DNA of 64,000 nucleotides from Cyanoderma ruficeps (lineage: Eukaryota; Chordata; Aves; Passeriformes; Timaliidae): the NCBI GenBank assembly GCA_008694505.1, contig VZDJ01007755.1, forward strand, positions 10,806,771-10,870,770, read 5' to 3'. This document shows positions 53,090-64,000 of the stretch, piece by piece. Each line of letters begins with the position of its first letter. Within the stretch, counting starts at the first letter, position 1. Under the pieces are notes generated by a model. That model was given only the letters and a program-made list of their open reading frames with translations. It was not told the DNA's origin and made no database searches. The position numbers and the translations under genes were made by a program.

Positions 53090-53460
53090 TACAGGTACCG
53101 ACCTCATCCCAGCAAGGCCGATCGTATCACATCATCTGGCCTGGCATTTGTCTGTCACGCTGGGGCAGGGAATGTGATACCAAGCTGACAAAAAGCAGCA
53201 CACGGCCCTGCCTGGAGAGCCCCTTTGTTCATCTAAGCCTCCCCTGCTGCTTTTGTAACTCCAAATGGATTTCTGATTCCCTATCTCCTGGCCTTTTCAA
53301 GCCAAATGGTTTGGTGAGATCACAAGGCAGCAGGTGCTGCTCCGCTCAACATTTGCACCTTCCAATCCAAACACACCTCTCCCCACCGACCCTTAAAATC
53401 AATCAAAGGGACTTATCAGTTTGTTTTAAGCTTTGATGTTTGTCTGGGGTTTGTTTATCT
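53090..53460. promoter_or_regulatory. Possible enhancer-like block (unproven)
   Basis: The right half packs ATCAAAGG (53402-53409) and its inverted form CTTTGATG (53431-53438), both TCF/LEF-like, around a GATA-like CTTATCAG (53412-53419), then a forkhead/GATA-like TGTTTATCT (53452-53460). The left half has several CpGs in an otherwise CpG-poor region. The arrangement looks like an enhancer, but only sequence words support it. Confidence 0.25.
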
Positions 53461-56342
53461 AGCAGTTTATTCCTGGGAGTATGTTCTTGACATCTTGGAG
53501 TAGGTGGTAATTAGCAACAAGGAAGAAGGGCTGAGATAAGAAGTGGAATTTGAAAGTGGTGATACTTGGTGAGGCAGCTGTGCCGCATCTCCTCCTGCTT
53601 TCACCTCGACCACTGAGCTGAGCCAGAGACAGCAAAGGGGCGAACAGCAGCCACCCTGCCCTTTCAACAAACACTGCCTGGCTGTGCTGTGCTGCCTGGA
53701 GGGTTCCTCTGTGGAGAAGGAGCATATGAGGGAGCCTCTTTGGCCCCCTTGCCACATTGCTGCCTCCACTGCTTCACATGCACTCCTGAGGCTGCCTCTG
53801 AAGATCGCTTATTTTTTGTCTGAACAAACTTTCTACCCGTTGGCTTTGCTACAAGAGTAATTTGCTTAAAAACGAAAGCATGAGGATCAGGACTTGCTGT
53901 CATGTGACAACCCACACTTCTACTGTCTTCTACTAAGTCACATATAGACCAAAGATGACTCAATTGCTTCTTCTATAGGAAGAATAAATGCTTCTTCTGT
54001 ATCTCTGCTTTCATGGTATTGTCTATACCCACATGCAGGGGCTTATGTAGGGATGGAAACAAGCACACACCTCGCCACACACCGTGCAGACTGCCTGGTG
54101 TATTCACTCCAATATGGGCTAACTCCATGCAGCCACTTGCTCACTCCTCCACGGGATGGATTGGAAAATCAAGATAAAAAGGTGAAACTCATGAGTTAAG
54201 AACAGCTTAGTAATTGGAATATTATAATAGTAATGACAAGTAGAGAAAAAAGGAGTTAAATCCAAGAGAAAGAAGTGATGCACAACACAATCATTCACCC
54301 CACACACTGATGCCCATCTTGTACCTCAGTGAGCATCTCCCAATCAATATCCTCCAGTTAATACAGTGGTCATTATGTTCTGTAGCATGAAATATCCCTT
54401 TGGCCAGTTCAGGTCAGCTGTCCTGGCTGTGCTCCCTCCCTGCTTCTTGTGCACCTCCTCAAAGGCAGAACATGAGACCTGAAAAGTCTTTGATTTAGAG
54501 TAAGCACTACTTAGCAACAACCAAAACATCAGTGTGTTATCAACTTTATTCTCATACTAAATCCAAAACACAGCACAGTACCATCTACTAAGAAGAAAAT
54601 TAACTATCCCAGCCCAAACCAGGACACATACACATACACACATACATAGAGGCAAAGAGCCATGAGAAACCAGAGCAAACATTTTTGCTCCGAACAGCCT
54701 TGGACTTAGCAGGTTTAAAATATGAAGCCAGGCCTGGACCTGGATTTTCAGATAGTCTCTATCTTTATAACCTTCCCAACAGAATTCCATACAGTAATTT
54801 AAGCCTTGAGTAAATAATATGGAAGCAAAAGCACAGTAACCTAGTCCCACACTGCATGGCCTGCAAAAGGATAGGGTAGCCCATATTGTACATATTGCAT
54901 TCGCAGGAGAGCAAGGGACTCTCACAATCATTATTCCTCTCAAGTATCCTTGCAGGCACAAAAAGATACTTATTCTCTGTCCTGGCTTGTGGAGCACAGC
55001 CAGAGTTCAGAGAGTAGTGTAAAGCAGGAGGTTTTTAGAAGCTAACTGAAATAAAAGGCCACTGGTCTGAGCTGGGCCACAAAGTTGGTTTCATAGGTCA
55101 GTGAGTGAACCCTAATGGATAAAGAGAAGACCACTATGTTTTGGGACAACCCAAATCATGATTTATCTTATAAGAAGGATTTCATTTAGAACAACCAGAT
55201 CATGATCAGCTCCCACTTGCACTCCTCTATTTCCAGGGTGGGGACCAATACTTTGAATCCACATTTTTTTTTATGTTTATTGCATTTCTCAAAGCTCCGA
55301 AACTGAAGTTTCTAAAAAAGAGGAGAACGGATTTTTGAATCGAGTTTGGGTTTGTATTTGTTCTTTGGTTGGCTGGTTTGTTTTGAATGCTTTGTTTGTT
55401 GATTTTTTTTTCCCAAGGAAAAACTATGCATTGAAATTAACCTGAATAACTATGTGAGTGAAAACCTTCTGCCTTTCTCAAGAACAGGCTCTGGGCAAAC
55501 TACTTCACCCAGCTGTACTCTGGAGGATCCCTGTGGGAGGGAAGCTCACTTGGCAAGGCACTCTCTGTTCAAGTAGTAGATGACTTCACTCTCATTATGC
55601 ACATAATCTTTTCCTACACAGTGTACATCAAACCAAAATTATACTGCATGTGTTAAGCTTGTAAGTGCACCATTTTATAATGATCACATTGCTTGTGTCC
55701 CAGGGATGTTATAAAGGGGGTAATTCTGCCACTGCTTATGATTCCGTGTGTTGCCAATAAGCAGCTGGGCTGTAGCTTCATACACTAAGAGAGTACTTAA
55801 TAAAAAACAGCCTCAGCTGTGAGGTTGCCCTTAAATTAAATGTCTTTTATGACAATTCTTGCTCCATAACAGTATCTCCATTTACAAGCGACAAGTCACC
55901 ATTCCTAAATACCATGTATAATCACAGTTTGCATTGAAATGGTGCCTCCAAAGCTTTGCAAATACCTGTCATTAGATATTGTGTTAGAACCATTTGTTTC
56001 TAATGGAGCTGTCTTTTCCTGTTGGCACTGATTTATCTTACAGACATCAGAATATTAACAGATGTCATCCTTTCACACGTGTAGGAAGACAGTATGACAA
56101 TGTGGAGTTCATGATCCTGAGACTATTAAGTCCTTTTCTTTACTATATTAGACACCAAACACTTTAAAAAATAAACAACAACAATAAAAATATTTTTAAA
56201 ACCCTCAGTAACATCATGTATTTGCATTCTGTATATCCTTTATAGCTTATGAACATAGAGTTTCAGATTTGTTTTGTTCTACATGAAACTCAGCAACATA
56301 GTCCACTTTCTGTTCCAATGTTTAGTGTCAACAGAAGTTTAG

Positions 56343-56414
56343 GATCTAGTTCTGGTCCCCACTGAAGTCATGGGAACCTTATACTTGATGTTAATGGAAA
56401 TTGGATCAGGCCAG
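56343..56414. repeat. Old amniote palindromic repeat
   Basis: TCTGGTCCCCACTGAAGTCA followed by TGGGAACC, then GTTAATGGAAATTGGATCAG GCC on the far side, forms an imperfect palindrome. It matches a short repeat I recall from turtles, crocodilians and birds, with a CACTGAAGTCAATGGGA...TTGACTTCAATGG core. The family name is uncertain, but the likeness is clear across both arms. Confidence 0.55.
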
Positions 56415-57503
56415 TAACTGGAGACTCTGAAAAGAATCCCAGATGCTGCATAACAAATGAACTATCCACTGAGGTAGTCCCTCTGCTCTGGGAAGCTGCC
56501 ACTGGGAATTGCTGCTACCTTTCTGTGGAAAGGCTGAAAAAAAACCCCCCAAAAAACGGATGTTAGATGTCAGATGTCAAAGCTGCAGTTTTAGTGACAC
56601 AGAAAATTCTAAAAACTCTAAACAAGTAGGACCCCGCCAAATGGAAGAGTTGTTTGGGCTTTGACTGGGGAATAGAGACATTTGAAAACAACAAATCATA
56701 CTGCTAATTTGTCCTTTGATAAAGCACGTTAGCATGGTTTGAATCTGGTTCCCCGAACAATTGTGAGACAGAATTCTTCAGCTCTTCACAGGTCAAATTT
56801 AAAGCAAAACAAAACAGGTTAATAATTTTATTTTCATTTTTTTTCATGACTCAGAACCCATATTATTTACCTAGCAGTTTCTGTGCTTAATCAGCTGTGA
56901 AAGTTGCAAATGTACTTTGCATGTTTTTTTACTTCTTCCAAAAGCTTTGCAAAGGGGACAGCCATTCTGCTGTAGTGTGTGGCATTTACCTGTTAATATT
57001 AAAAAGGTGCATCCACCTCAGATCTAGTCATGGCATTGATATGCAGAGGCAGAACCACAGTCAAAAAAGAGGATGTAGTGATTCAACCTTTCTTGCAAAA
57101 TGACTCAAAGAGGAAATTGCATGCTCTGAAATGACAAACCTCACTGTAACCTGTTGTGACCATGCCTGCCTGCCATACCACACTCTATGTTTCTCTTGGA
57201 AATTAGACAGATGTGCCAAGCACAATTCAGGTATAAACCAGTACAAAGACAGAGAGCTTCCTCTTTGCCATACTTCAAGCAGCCAACAGCTCCCAAAATC
57301 TTGTTGTCCCTATGATCCAATTTGGTGTCACTGTCACACCCAAGGGAAGTCTGTGTGAGTAAGAGGGGTGTAGGAAATGCACAGAAAAGTTAGTAGAAAA
57401 CGAAAGGGACTGTGAAAAGGAAAAAAGTGTGCCTAGTGTGAATTATTTACTTCTCTTCATTCATAATTGTCACCAAATAGAATAGTAATGAATCCTTTGC
57501 TAG

Positions 57504-57531
57504 GAAAAAAAACAAAACAAACAAACAAGCA
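57504..57531. repeat. (CAAA)n A-rich tract
   Basis: A run of A followed by CAAAACAAACAAACAAGC. It is the same type of tract as 2807-2838 and 34843-34963. Confidence 0.85.
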
Positions 57532-58318
57532 CCCGGAAAAAGAAAACAACTAAACCTTGCAACCTCCTGGCATTAACAGGAGATTGTCACATCAGATCAT
57601 CAGAGTATGGTCTCCTGTTATGTTCTAATCCTACAAAACAATGAAATGATTTTGTAATTAAGGTATACCTATCCCTAGTCATTTGCTACAGGCTTTCCAC
57701 TACAACTTGGATAAATTGCTTTCCTTTCTTGGTTTTTAAAAGAATCCTTCTATCTTTCTCATTGTGACAATGAGTAGAAACGAACATTAAGTTAGCACAG
57801 AACAAATGCCCTAGAAGGACTATGTTAGTCTTGTACTAATGCACTCCTGCAGTTCTGGAAAAGTGGCTGGTTTCTGAGTGGACTCTTTGGTTATCTAATG
57901 CTCTGCACAGCATATAGAATATAGACTTCAGCTGTTTTCTGAGTATAGGGTAATGATATATTCATATCTGCATGTTTGTGGAGACAAAGAATACTGATAT
58001 TTTGTTGCATTGAAAGAAGCCTGAGATTTCCCTACTCAAATATCTTTAAAAATTAGCAGCAAAAACCACATTTGAAAGTTTCCTATTGTCCTGCTCACTG
58101 CAAAATAAAAATTTATTATAACCAGACTCTTTGCGTGGACAGTGAATTTTGCCTCATTGACTTGGGTGAATCTGTCTGGTTTCATCAAGGCTTTCAATAC
58201 ATATTCACATATTCAGCAAGGCTCAATACTGATTCTGGGACAGGTAAAAGGAGAATAAAAGAGTTAACTAAGATAAATTCTCATTCAAAAATTCTCATGA
58301 ATCTCCAAAAAGCTTCTT

Positions 58319-58828
58319 CACAGAATCATTGCAGGATTACACTCCTGGATCATTAGTTCAATCACTTGTCAACTAGACCACAGCACTAAGTGCCATGTCC
58401 AGTCATTTCTTCAACAGCTCCAGGCATGTTGATTTCACCACCTCCCTGGACAGTCCATTTCAATGCTCAACAACCCTCTTCATGAAGAAATTCTTCCTGG
58501 TGTCTGATCTGAACCTCCCCTGGTTTAACTTGAGGCCATTTCCTCTTGTTCTATCACTTGCTGCCTGAGAGAAGAGACTGACCACCACTTGTCTACAGCC
58601 TCCTCTCCAGTGGTTGTAGAGAGCGATAAGGCCTCCCTGGAGCCTCCTTCTCCCCAGGTTAAACACCCCCAGCCCCCTTAGCTGTTCCTCATATAGCTTA
58701 ACTCTCTAGACCCTCACCAGCTTCTCTGGACACACTTGAGGTTTGACCTCATCTGTGCTGAGTACAGTGGGACAATCCCTGCCCTGGTCCTGCTGGCCAT
58801 GCTATTTTTGATACTTCTCATAATCCAC
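58319..58828 (-). mobile_element. CR1 LINE 3' fragment with internal deletions, reverse orientation
   Basis: Reading left to right the plus strand is the reverse complement of avian CR1. It runs from CACAGAATCATTGCAGGATT through CACCACCTCCCTGGACAGTC, CTCTTCATGAAGAAATTCTT, AACTTGAGGCCATTTCCTCT, GTTGTAGAGAGCGATAAGGC and CTTCTCCCCAGGTTAAACAC to GTGCTGAGTACAGTGGGACA and CCTGGTCCTGCTGGCCATGC. The remembered consensus has extra sequence between ACCAGCTTC and TCTGGACAC, and more (several tens of bases) between GGACACA and TTGAGG, so two deletions are inferred. About 510 bp is kept; the 5' part is missing. A 60-codon frame at 58736-58918 is CR1-derived at its start and is not a gene. Confidence 0.93.
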
Positions 58829-61800
58829 ATCAAGATTTTTCTTAGAGCAATGATAATTTATTGTGAAAGGTTTGAGAAATTTATTCACTCTCCTTCTGCA
58901 TCAGATCCCTGGCTGTGAAATATGGCTTTGCTCCTCCATTTTGCTCATGGTTTGTCTGTTTAAACTCCAGTTTCTCTCAAAGGCATATCTTTTCCATACT
59001 GAGTCGCATGTTAGCGTTCACACTGGGTGACAGGTCCACATATTTCTGTAACAACAACAATAATGAGTCCTCAGGTATTCTTAAAGAGACTTAAAGATAA
59101 ACTTTTGGCTGAAGCAAAAGCTCCTATCTTTTGTTCTAGAAAAAAAAAAACCCATGAAAAATGTCCCTGGAACTGCCCTACTGACTCCAAGTGAATCTTC
59201 TCACTCAGTTAAGTTTAGGATGAACTAGATGTTTATACAAGCAAAAGGCATCTCACCAGAATTTTTCTGGGGAATAAGGACTTTGTGAAATCTTAGTATC
59301 TCTGAAAAGTCATTAGGAGGCTAAAGTAACATGCTTTCTTAACAAAGTCCTAGTATAAACTGTGGCAGAGGGAACTGATACAAGGGTTCTTGTAAATGTC
59401 TCATGAAAGGCTTATACCAAAGGCCTCTCAGAAATGTGCCCTTTCAAAGGGGACAATAACCATGAAAATACAGAAGAGCTTATGATTTTATGTTTTCCTC
59501 ATAGTTTTGCAGCATTCTGGTGTTTTATAGCACTAACAAACTATGACATTTGGCTTTCTCATGAGACTTTCCTAACTTGTGGGGATACCACAAAAGTACC
59601 AGATGACATGATAATCTGGCAACATATATCGCTCACTTAGGCATTAAAAAGGCCAATAAAAATCATAAAACAACTAACATACTGAGTTACTCAATTATAA
59701 AAGTGGTTCAGCCAAATTTCATTTTTTCCCCTCTTTCTTTTCTGCCTGTCTCCCATTTTGACCTCATAACACAGAGCCTTAGTAAGGGTTCAACAAGAAG
59801 GGCCAGTCTTGCTCACACAGGCAGAAAACTTAATTTGGGGATGGTTTTTAGCCAACTAGCTATGACGATGGCCAGTACCCACTAACAGTGTAAGACCGAT
59901 GAGCAGATAATCTGCTTGCCACAAAGAAAAGGTTAACCAATCTACACTGCTCCTCTCTCTCTATTACTCTTCAGTTTGGCACTAGAATCTCTAGCCACAG
60001 ACACAGAAATTGTTCTGTAATGACAGGCATCACCAAATATAAACAGCTGGTAACCCTAAAATTAGACCCGCTGTCTGTCTCTTGGTTTGGGGATATGTTT
60101 TATTATACCTTCCAACTGGCAAGAAAATTTTAAAGTTAACTTAACCCATTACAAGACCTTTTCTTCTAATGGTTGAGCCTGCTACTTTATTTCCACTGTC
60201 TTCATTCTTACGAAGAGTTTTGCCAGCACAAAAAAATAATTTAGCTAAAGCTAATTGAAAATTTTCCATACAAAATGCATTCTGACAGATAACTAGAGCT
60301 CTTGAATTAGCAAGATTTTTACATCTGAAGTTACTCCTCTTCAGAAAACCTCAGCTTCCAGGTGACCAGACAGAAGAACCATTCATCAATAAAATGAACC
60401 TGAAATAATTTTCAATTTTCAGCAGCAAGGCCTTCTAGCCAAGGACTCAGACAACATACCACTTGTGGCAAGAAGGAAGAGATGACAATCCTACTCCTCA
60501 GATGCATGTTAGTGAAGAAACCTGGTATATAGCAAAAAGCTCAGGCATAAAACACTTTAATCCCACACATTGTAATACTTCACTTAAAATTATCCCTCTA
60601 TTTCTCAGTCTAAAATTTTCAGCTGTTTAGATTGTCATTAAATGTTGAAATATCTTCTGGGGAATAATCAATGAAAGGAAACACAATTAGTTGTAGTTCT
60701 TGCACCTACCTATAAACCAACTGCTAGCTTCAAAGTTAGACGTGCATGTCTGAACACTGGTCACTCACCTTTAATAAATGTATATTTAGGGCCAGATTTT
60801 TTTGAACCTGTTTGGTGTCTTTTTTGATCTCTGAGCTTGAAATTAGTTGAAATAGTTGAATGACAAATTTATGTGGGTTTTTTTTTTAATTTTATGCACA
60901 CACTCCTTTAACAGGACAATATTCACTCTGTCTTCTCATATTATCACCACTACTAGAGCCATATAACAAGCTGAGCAGTACTGCCAGATTCTATTAACAA
61001 GTTTCATTTCTTTTTCTTGCAAAGACTGGATGTAAAGCTGAATCTCTCCCACAAAAAGTCAGCAAAATGAAATTTTCTATATTTAGTTTAAAAGTTAACA
61101 ATGACTGAGGGTCAAGATATTTGCTCTGACATTCACAAATGGGTGGGACAGCTGACACTCCAATAAAACTGCTAATTGGGGAAAAATTTAGGTGGGAATC
61201 ACACTTGCACTTTGGTCACAGGGAAATCTGGCAGGATCAGGGAACCTTGCACCAAGTGCAGAATGAAGCAGCACCTCATAAGTCATGTACCGAAATCACA
61301 TCTAACTGGGAGCAGCACACATCTGGCAGCGATGCATGGGAGATGGTGGGATACCTTTTCTTCCTCTCTCTTCTAAGCCTACCAGAAATCCCATAATTCA
61401 GTTCTGATTCCCAGGACTGTTAGTAATGCCAGTACGCAGGCAGGGAGAGTGTGTCTTGAGGTTTCAATTCAACAGCTTTTCCAGAGGTGGTGGTTGGCCA
61501 AGCCCATTCTGCAGAGTTGTGGGAACATCACGCAGGACCTTGCATGGCTCCCAAAACATGACGGCTTCCAGCACCTCCTCCTCATGGGCATTCCTCTGAC
61601 TTTTTCCTCAGGTTTTCAGGGAAGCAGGCTTCTATTCCTTGGCATCACAAAAGGTGGAAAATGGCCTGTTTCATGACTCTGCCAGACTCTGTTAACACAC
61701 CTCAATAATGTCAAAGGTATAATTTAATAGTGATCATACGCAACATCATTAAAAGAGGTCAGAGTTCCTTTTGTTCACTTCATTTTCCACAGCCTCTTTA

Positions 61801-61928
61801 TCTGAGTTTGTAGCTTAGAAACTCATCAGTATTTCTTAGAAAATTTCATGCCTCAAAGGCCACCATCTCCATAAATGTTAAAATATCTCGTTCTGGGAGC
61901 ACAATGAGAACACTGAAATAGTTTAAAA

Positions 61929-61972
61929 ACACATTACTGATTTGGTTTTTACACATTACTGATTTGATTTTT
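61929..61972 (+). repeat. Tandem duplication of a 22-bp unit
   Basis: ACACATTACTGATTTGGTTT TT is followed at once by the same unit with one G-to-A change. A single mismatch implies a fairly recent slippage or duplication event. Confidence 0.95.
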
Positions 61973-63342
61973 ATGCCTATGTAATCTGCTTGAAAGTATA
62001 TCAGTCTTCCAATACTTCTTGGTCATTTTGCCCCCTTCTCCTTCTCCCTTAAGCTTTCTAAAATAAAAGGCAAATATACTATTTAGTGCACTGCTACAGA
62101 AGCAAATGAAGGCAGAATTCTGCTTCATTATGCAACAGAATTTGTGGTAGTTTGGTAAGTCCTAGTTTATCTCCAGGCATACAAAACACTGCTTCTCTAG
62201 TTAAATGGGAGTCATGAGTGTATGACAGGTACACAGACTGCTTTTCTAATGTCATAGGAAATAGTCCAGTCACACAATACCAAAGCAGAACCTGTTGGGA
62301 AATCTTTCAATTCAGTGTTTGGGCATTTGTTTGGTTTGGGGTTTTTTTCTTTAAAAAACACAAATTCCTTGAAACCAAAACTATTTGTGTGAGTTTTCAC
62401 TAGATTTGTTTAAGGAGAAGTTTCTCAGGGTGATGATCATTTTTTGGTCAAAAAATAAGGGTGGGGTTGGCAGAGAGCGGGGAGAGACAAACAAATAACT
62501 TGGAACAACTGTGGAAACTCTGTCCCAGGTTGCCCTTTTGGTTAGGTCACCTACCAGAGTGTGGGAAAACTTGAGTTCATATTTCTGTTCTATCTGCTTC
62601 AGAATAAGGCCTTGGAGTTATGTTTCTTAACTCTTAGGTAGATGTTAAGTCCATTAGGTGAACTGTGCCATGGGAGCACTTTGGATTTCATGTTCATGGA
62701 TGTTTCAGGTTCATGTTACAGAATGCCAAAAGGGATGCGCTGCAAATATTTTAAGGGAATAATAGAACCACCAACCATGTAGTTTTATTTCAGGAAAGTA
62801 AAACCTAATGAATAGATGCAAGATAATTCAAGGAAGAGTTTAACTTGGTTAATCTTGGTTGTAGAGGACTTTTGAACACAGCCTTTTGCTATTTGCCACC
62901 TGGTTGCACTCAGTATCAATTTAGGTTTACCTTTACCATATATATAAAATATTGCTGAAATACAACATATAAGAGGAGTTCAGTCCAACTTTCTCCTTGA
63001 TAACTACTCAGGAGGCAGTAGAACCAACCTAGAAGAGGGTCTGCTTCTCACCCAAATCATGCCCCACTTCCACACAAAGGCACAACTGCTTGGCCACATG
63101 TTCCTCCTCTTATTCTGTATTTCTGTCCCCTTTGGTTCTACAAACTTCAGAAATAAATGTTCCTTGCCGATCCCTTTGTATGGAGCTTAGACCTATGGAT
63201 GGGCAGGCCTATCAAAGGCCTCAGAGTAAAGTTTAGAACCAGCCAGAGGCCAAAACAAATAACAGTTTTGCTCATCTCAGAGGTACAGAGGAAATATTTT
63301 GGTAGCTGTATCCTCTAACTGTGCTGTAATTCTCTTGCTACC

Positions 63343-63358
63343 AAAAAAAAAAAAAAAA
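63343..63358 (+). repeat. Poly-A homopolymer
   Basis: Sixteen A. I looked upstream for a processed-pseudogene body that would make this a retrotransposition tail and saw none. Confidence 0.9.
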
Positions 63359-63951
63359 GTATTAACATAAAGAAATTCACTTAACACAGCAAGTATGATG
63401 CTTGAAAGAAACCACTTACTCAACTATCATTTTCATGTCTTTGTCCAGAACAGTGATGTCTAACCCCACACGTGTTAAAAAAATTGAGCTGGCTCTGGTG
63501 AGGAAGAAATGTAGAAATGTACTCATGCATCTGTCTACAGAGTCATGGGCATTTTTTTTGCCAGAGATACTTTACTTTGAAACACATCTCATAATTAGCT
63601 TATTCAGGCAAGGAAACCTCTTAAACCCCTTTCTCTTATTCTAACAATCTCAACAATAGTGACTGATTCCTTTTTTTTTTTCCCCTTCATGTTGCTGTGA
63701 TATCAACATTATGAGAGGATTTCTTTTTGGTTTGTCCTGTTCTTAAATTGAACATGTTACATCAGAAGGAAACATTGGAAAGAATTTCAAAATACAGTAA
63801 TATTTTAATCCAAATTATAGTAATTAAAAGGTAATTTTAATGTATGTAAAAAATGAATAGTCATGTGTATATATAGAGAGAGCAGCATTCTAGAAATTGA
63901 TCATTATTGGAGGAAGAAGAAATGCTAGAAAAGTTCATTCTCACACAAGAC

Positions 63952-64000
63952 GGAAGGGAAGGGAAGGGAAGGGAAGGGAAGGGAAGGGAAGGGAAGGGAA
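63952..64000 (+). repeat. (GGAAG)n = (AAGGG)n microsatellite running off the window
   Basis: Almost ten perfect 5-bp units run to the last base, so the true length is unknown. The strand is all purine, with GGG every five bases, so it can form G-quadruplex or triplex structures. It is not attached to a recognisable transposon tail on the left side. Confidence 0.97.

Larger units (their letters stand above)
49164..58318. other. Non-coding stretch without a recognised gene
   Basis: About 9.2 kb. It contains a 36-base pyrimidine tract (52154-52189), a 14-bp direct repeat (52426-52470), blocks with transcription-factor-like words (51230-51620, 53090-53460, 55690-56060), an old amniote repeat (56343-56414) and a (CAAA)n tract (57504-57531). 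A 146-codon frame on the minus strand (54557-54997) shows no domain I know. Confidence 0.65.
58829..63951. other. Non-coding stretch without a recognised gene
   Basis: About 5.1 kb of AT-rich sequence with a 22-bp tandem duplication (61929-61972) and a poly-A run (63343-63358). Open frames reach only 85 codons and show no domain. Confidence 0.7.

Noticed and set aside
54557..54997. 146-codon open frame on the minus strand
   Set aside because: One of the longest in the window, but with no domain, a cysteine-rich low-complexity end caused by a CA-rich tract (54620-54650), and a second frame open over part of it. It is compatible with chance.
58736..58918. 60-codon hydrophobic open frame
   Set aside because: Its first part is antisense CR1, and the rest is unrelated AT-rich sequence.
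1..64000. Bacterial or phage-type systems, CRISPR arrays, operons
   Set aside because: Retrotransposon content, stop density and lack of ribosome-binding sites or coding runs all point to vertebrate non-coding DNA.

Overview
This 64 kb window looks like non-coding nuclear DNA, a gene desert or a very large intron, from a bird. The avian call rests on its mobile elements: CR1 LINE 3' ends with the usual octamer (ATTCTATG-type) or pentamer (ATTCT) tails, and a solo LTR that I recognise as one of the common avian class III (ERVL-like) families. I saw no L1, Alu or other mammal-specific repeat. The DNA is AT-rich and CpG-poor apart from a few short islands. There are three single N bases, each beside a homopolymer. 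I found no protein-coding gene, tRNA, rRNA or CRISPR array that I can support. The longest open frames are about what chance would give, and several lie on repeats.

Layout: 93-649 is a complete solo LTR with TG...CA ends and a perfect 5-bp target duplication. 655-5239 is unassigned. 5240-5417 is a 5'-truncated CR1 tail (+). 5418-14816 is unassigned but holds a G-rich site with an N and one block that may be regulatory. 14817-15110 is a CR1 3' end (-). 15111-26479 contains a GC-richer zone, a CpG cluster with a splice-donor-like site and a canonical G-quadruplex motif. 26480-27800 is a long, ancient CR1 copy (-) reaching into the reverse-transcriptase region. 27801-37240 holds a small cruciform-type palindrome, an A-rich/T-rich inverted pair with an N, and another block that may be regulatory. 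37241-37292 is a probable old CR1 tail (+). 48885-49163 is a CR1 3' end (+) whose tail has become a 75-bp (TTCTA)n array. 49164-58318 includes candidate regulatory blocks and an old amniote palindromic repeat. 58319-58828 is a CR1 copy (-) with internal deletions. The window ends inside an (AAGGG)n array (63952-64000).

There are no genes here whose joint function can be described. The window is a record of retrotransposon insertion at several ages, microsatellite growth from retrotransposon tails, and unique sequence in which a few blocks have transcription-factor-like motif clusters. I did not find a new biological system. The most checkable items are the solo LTR with its intact target duplication, the ancient CR1, the two pentamer arrays and the CpG/G-quadruplex pair near 21 kb.
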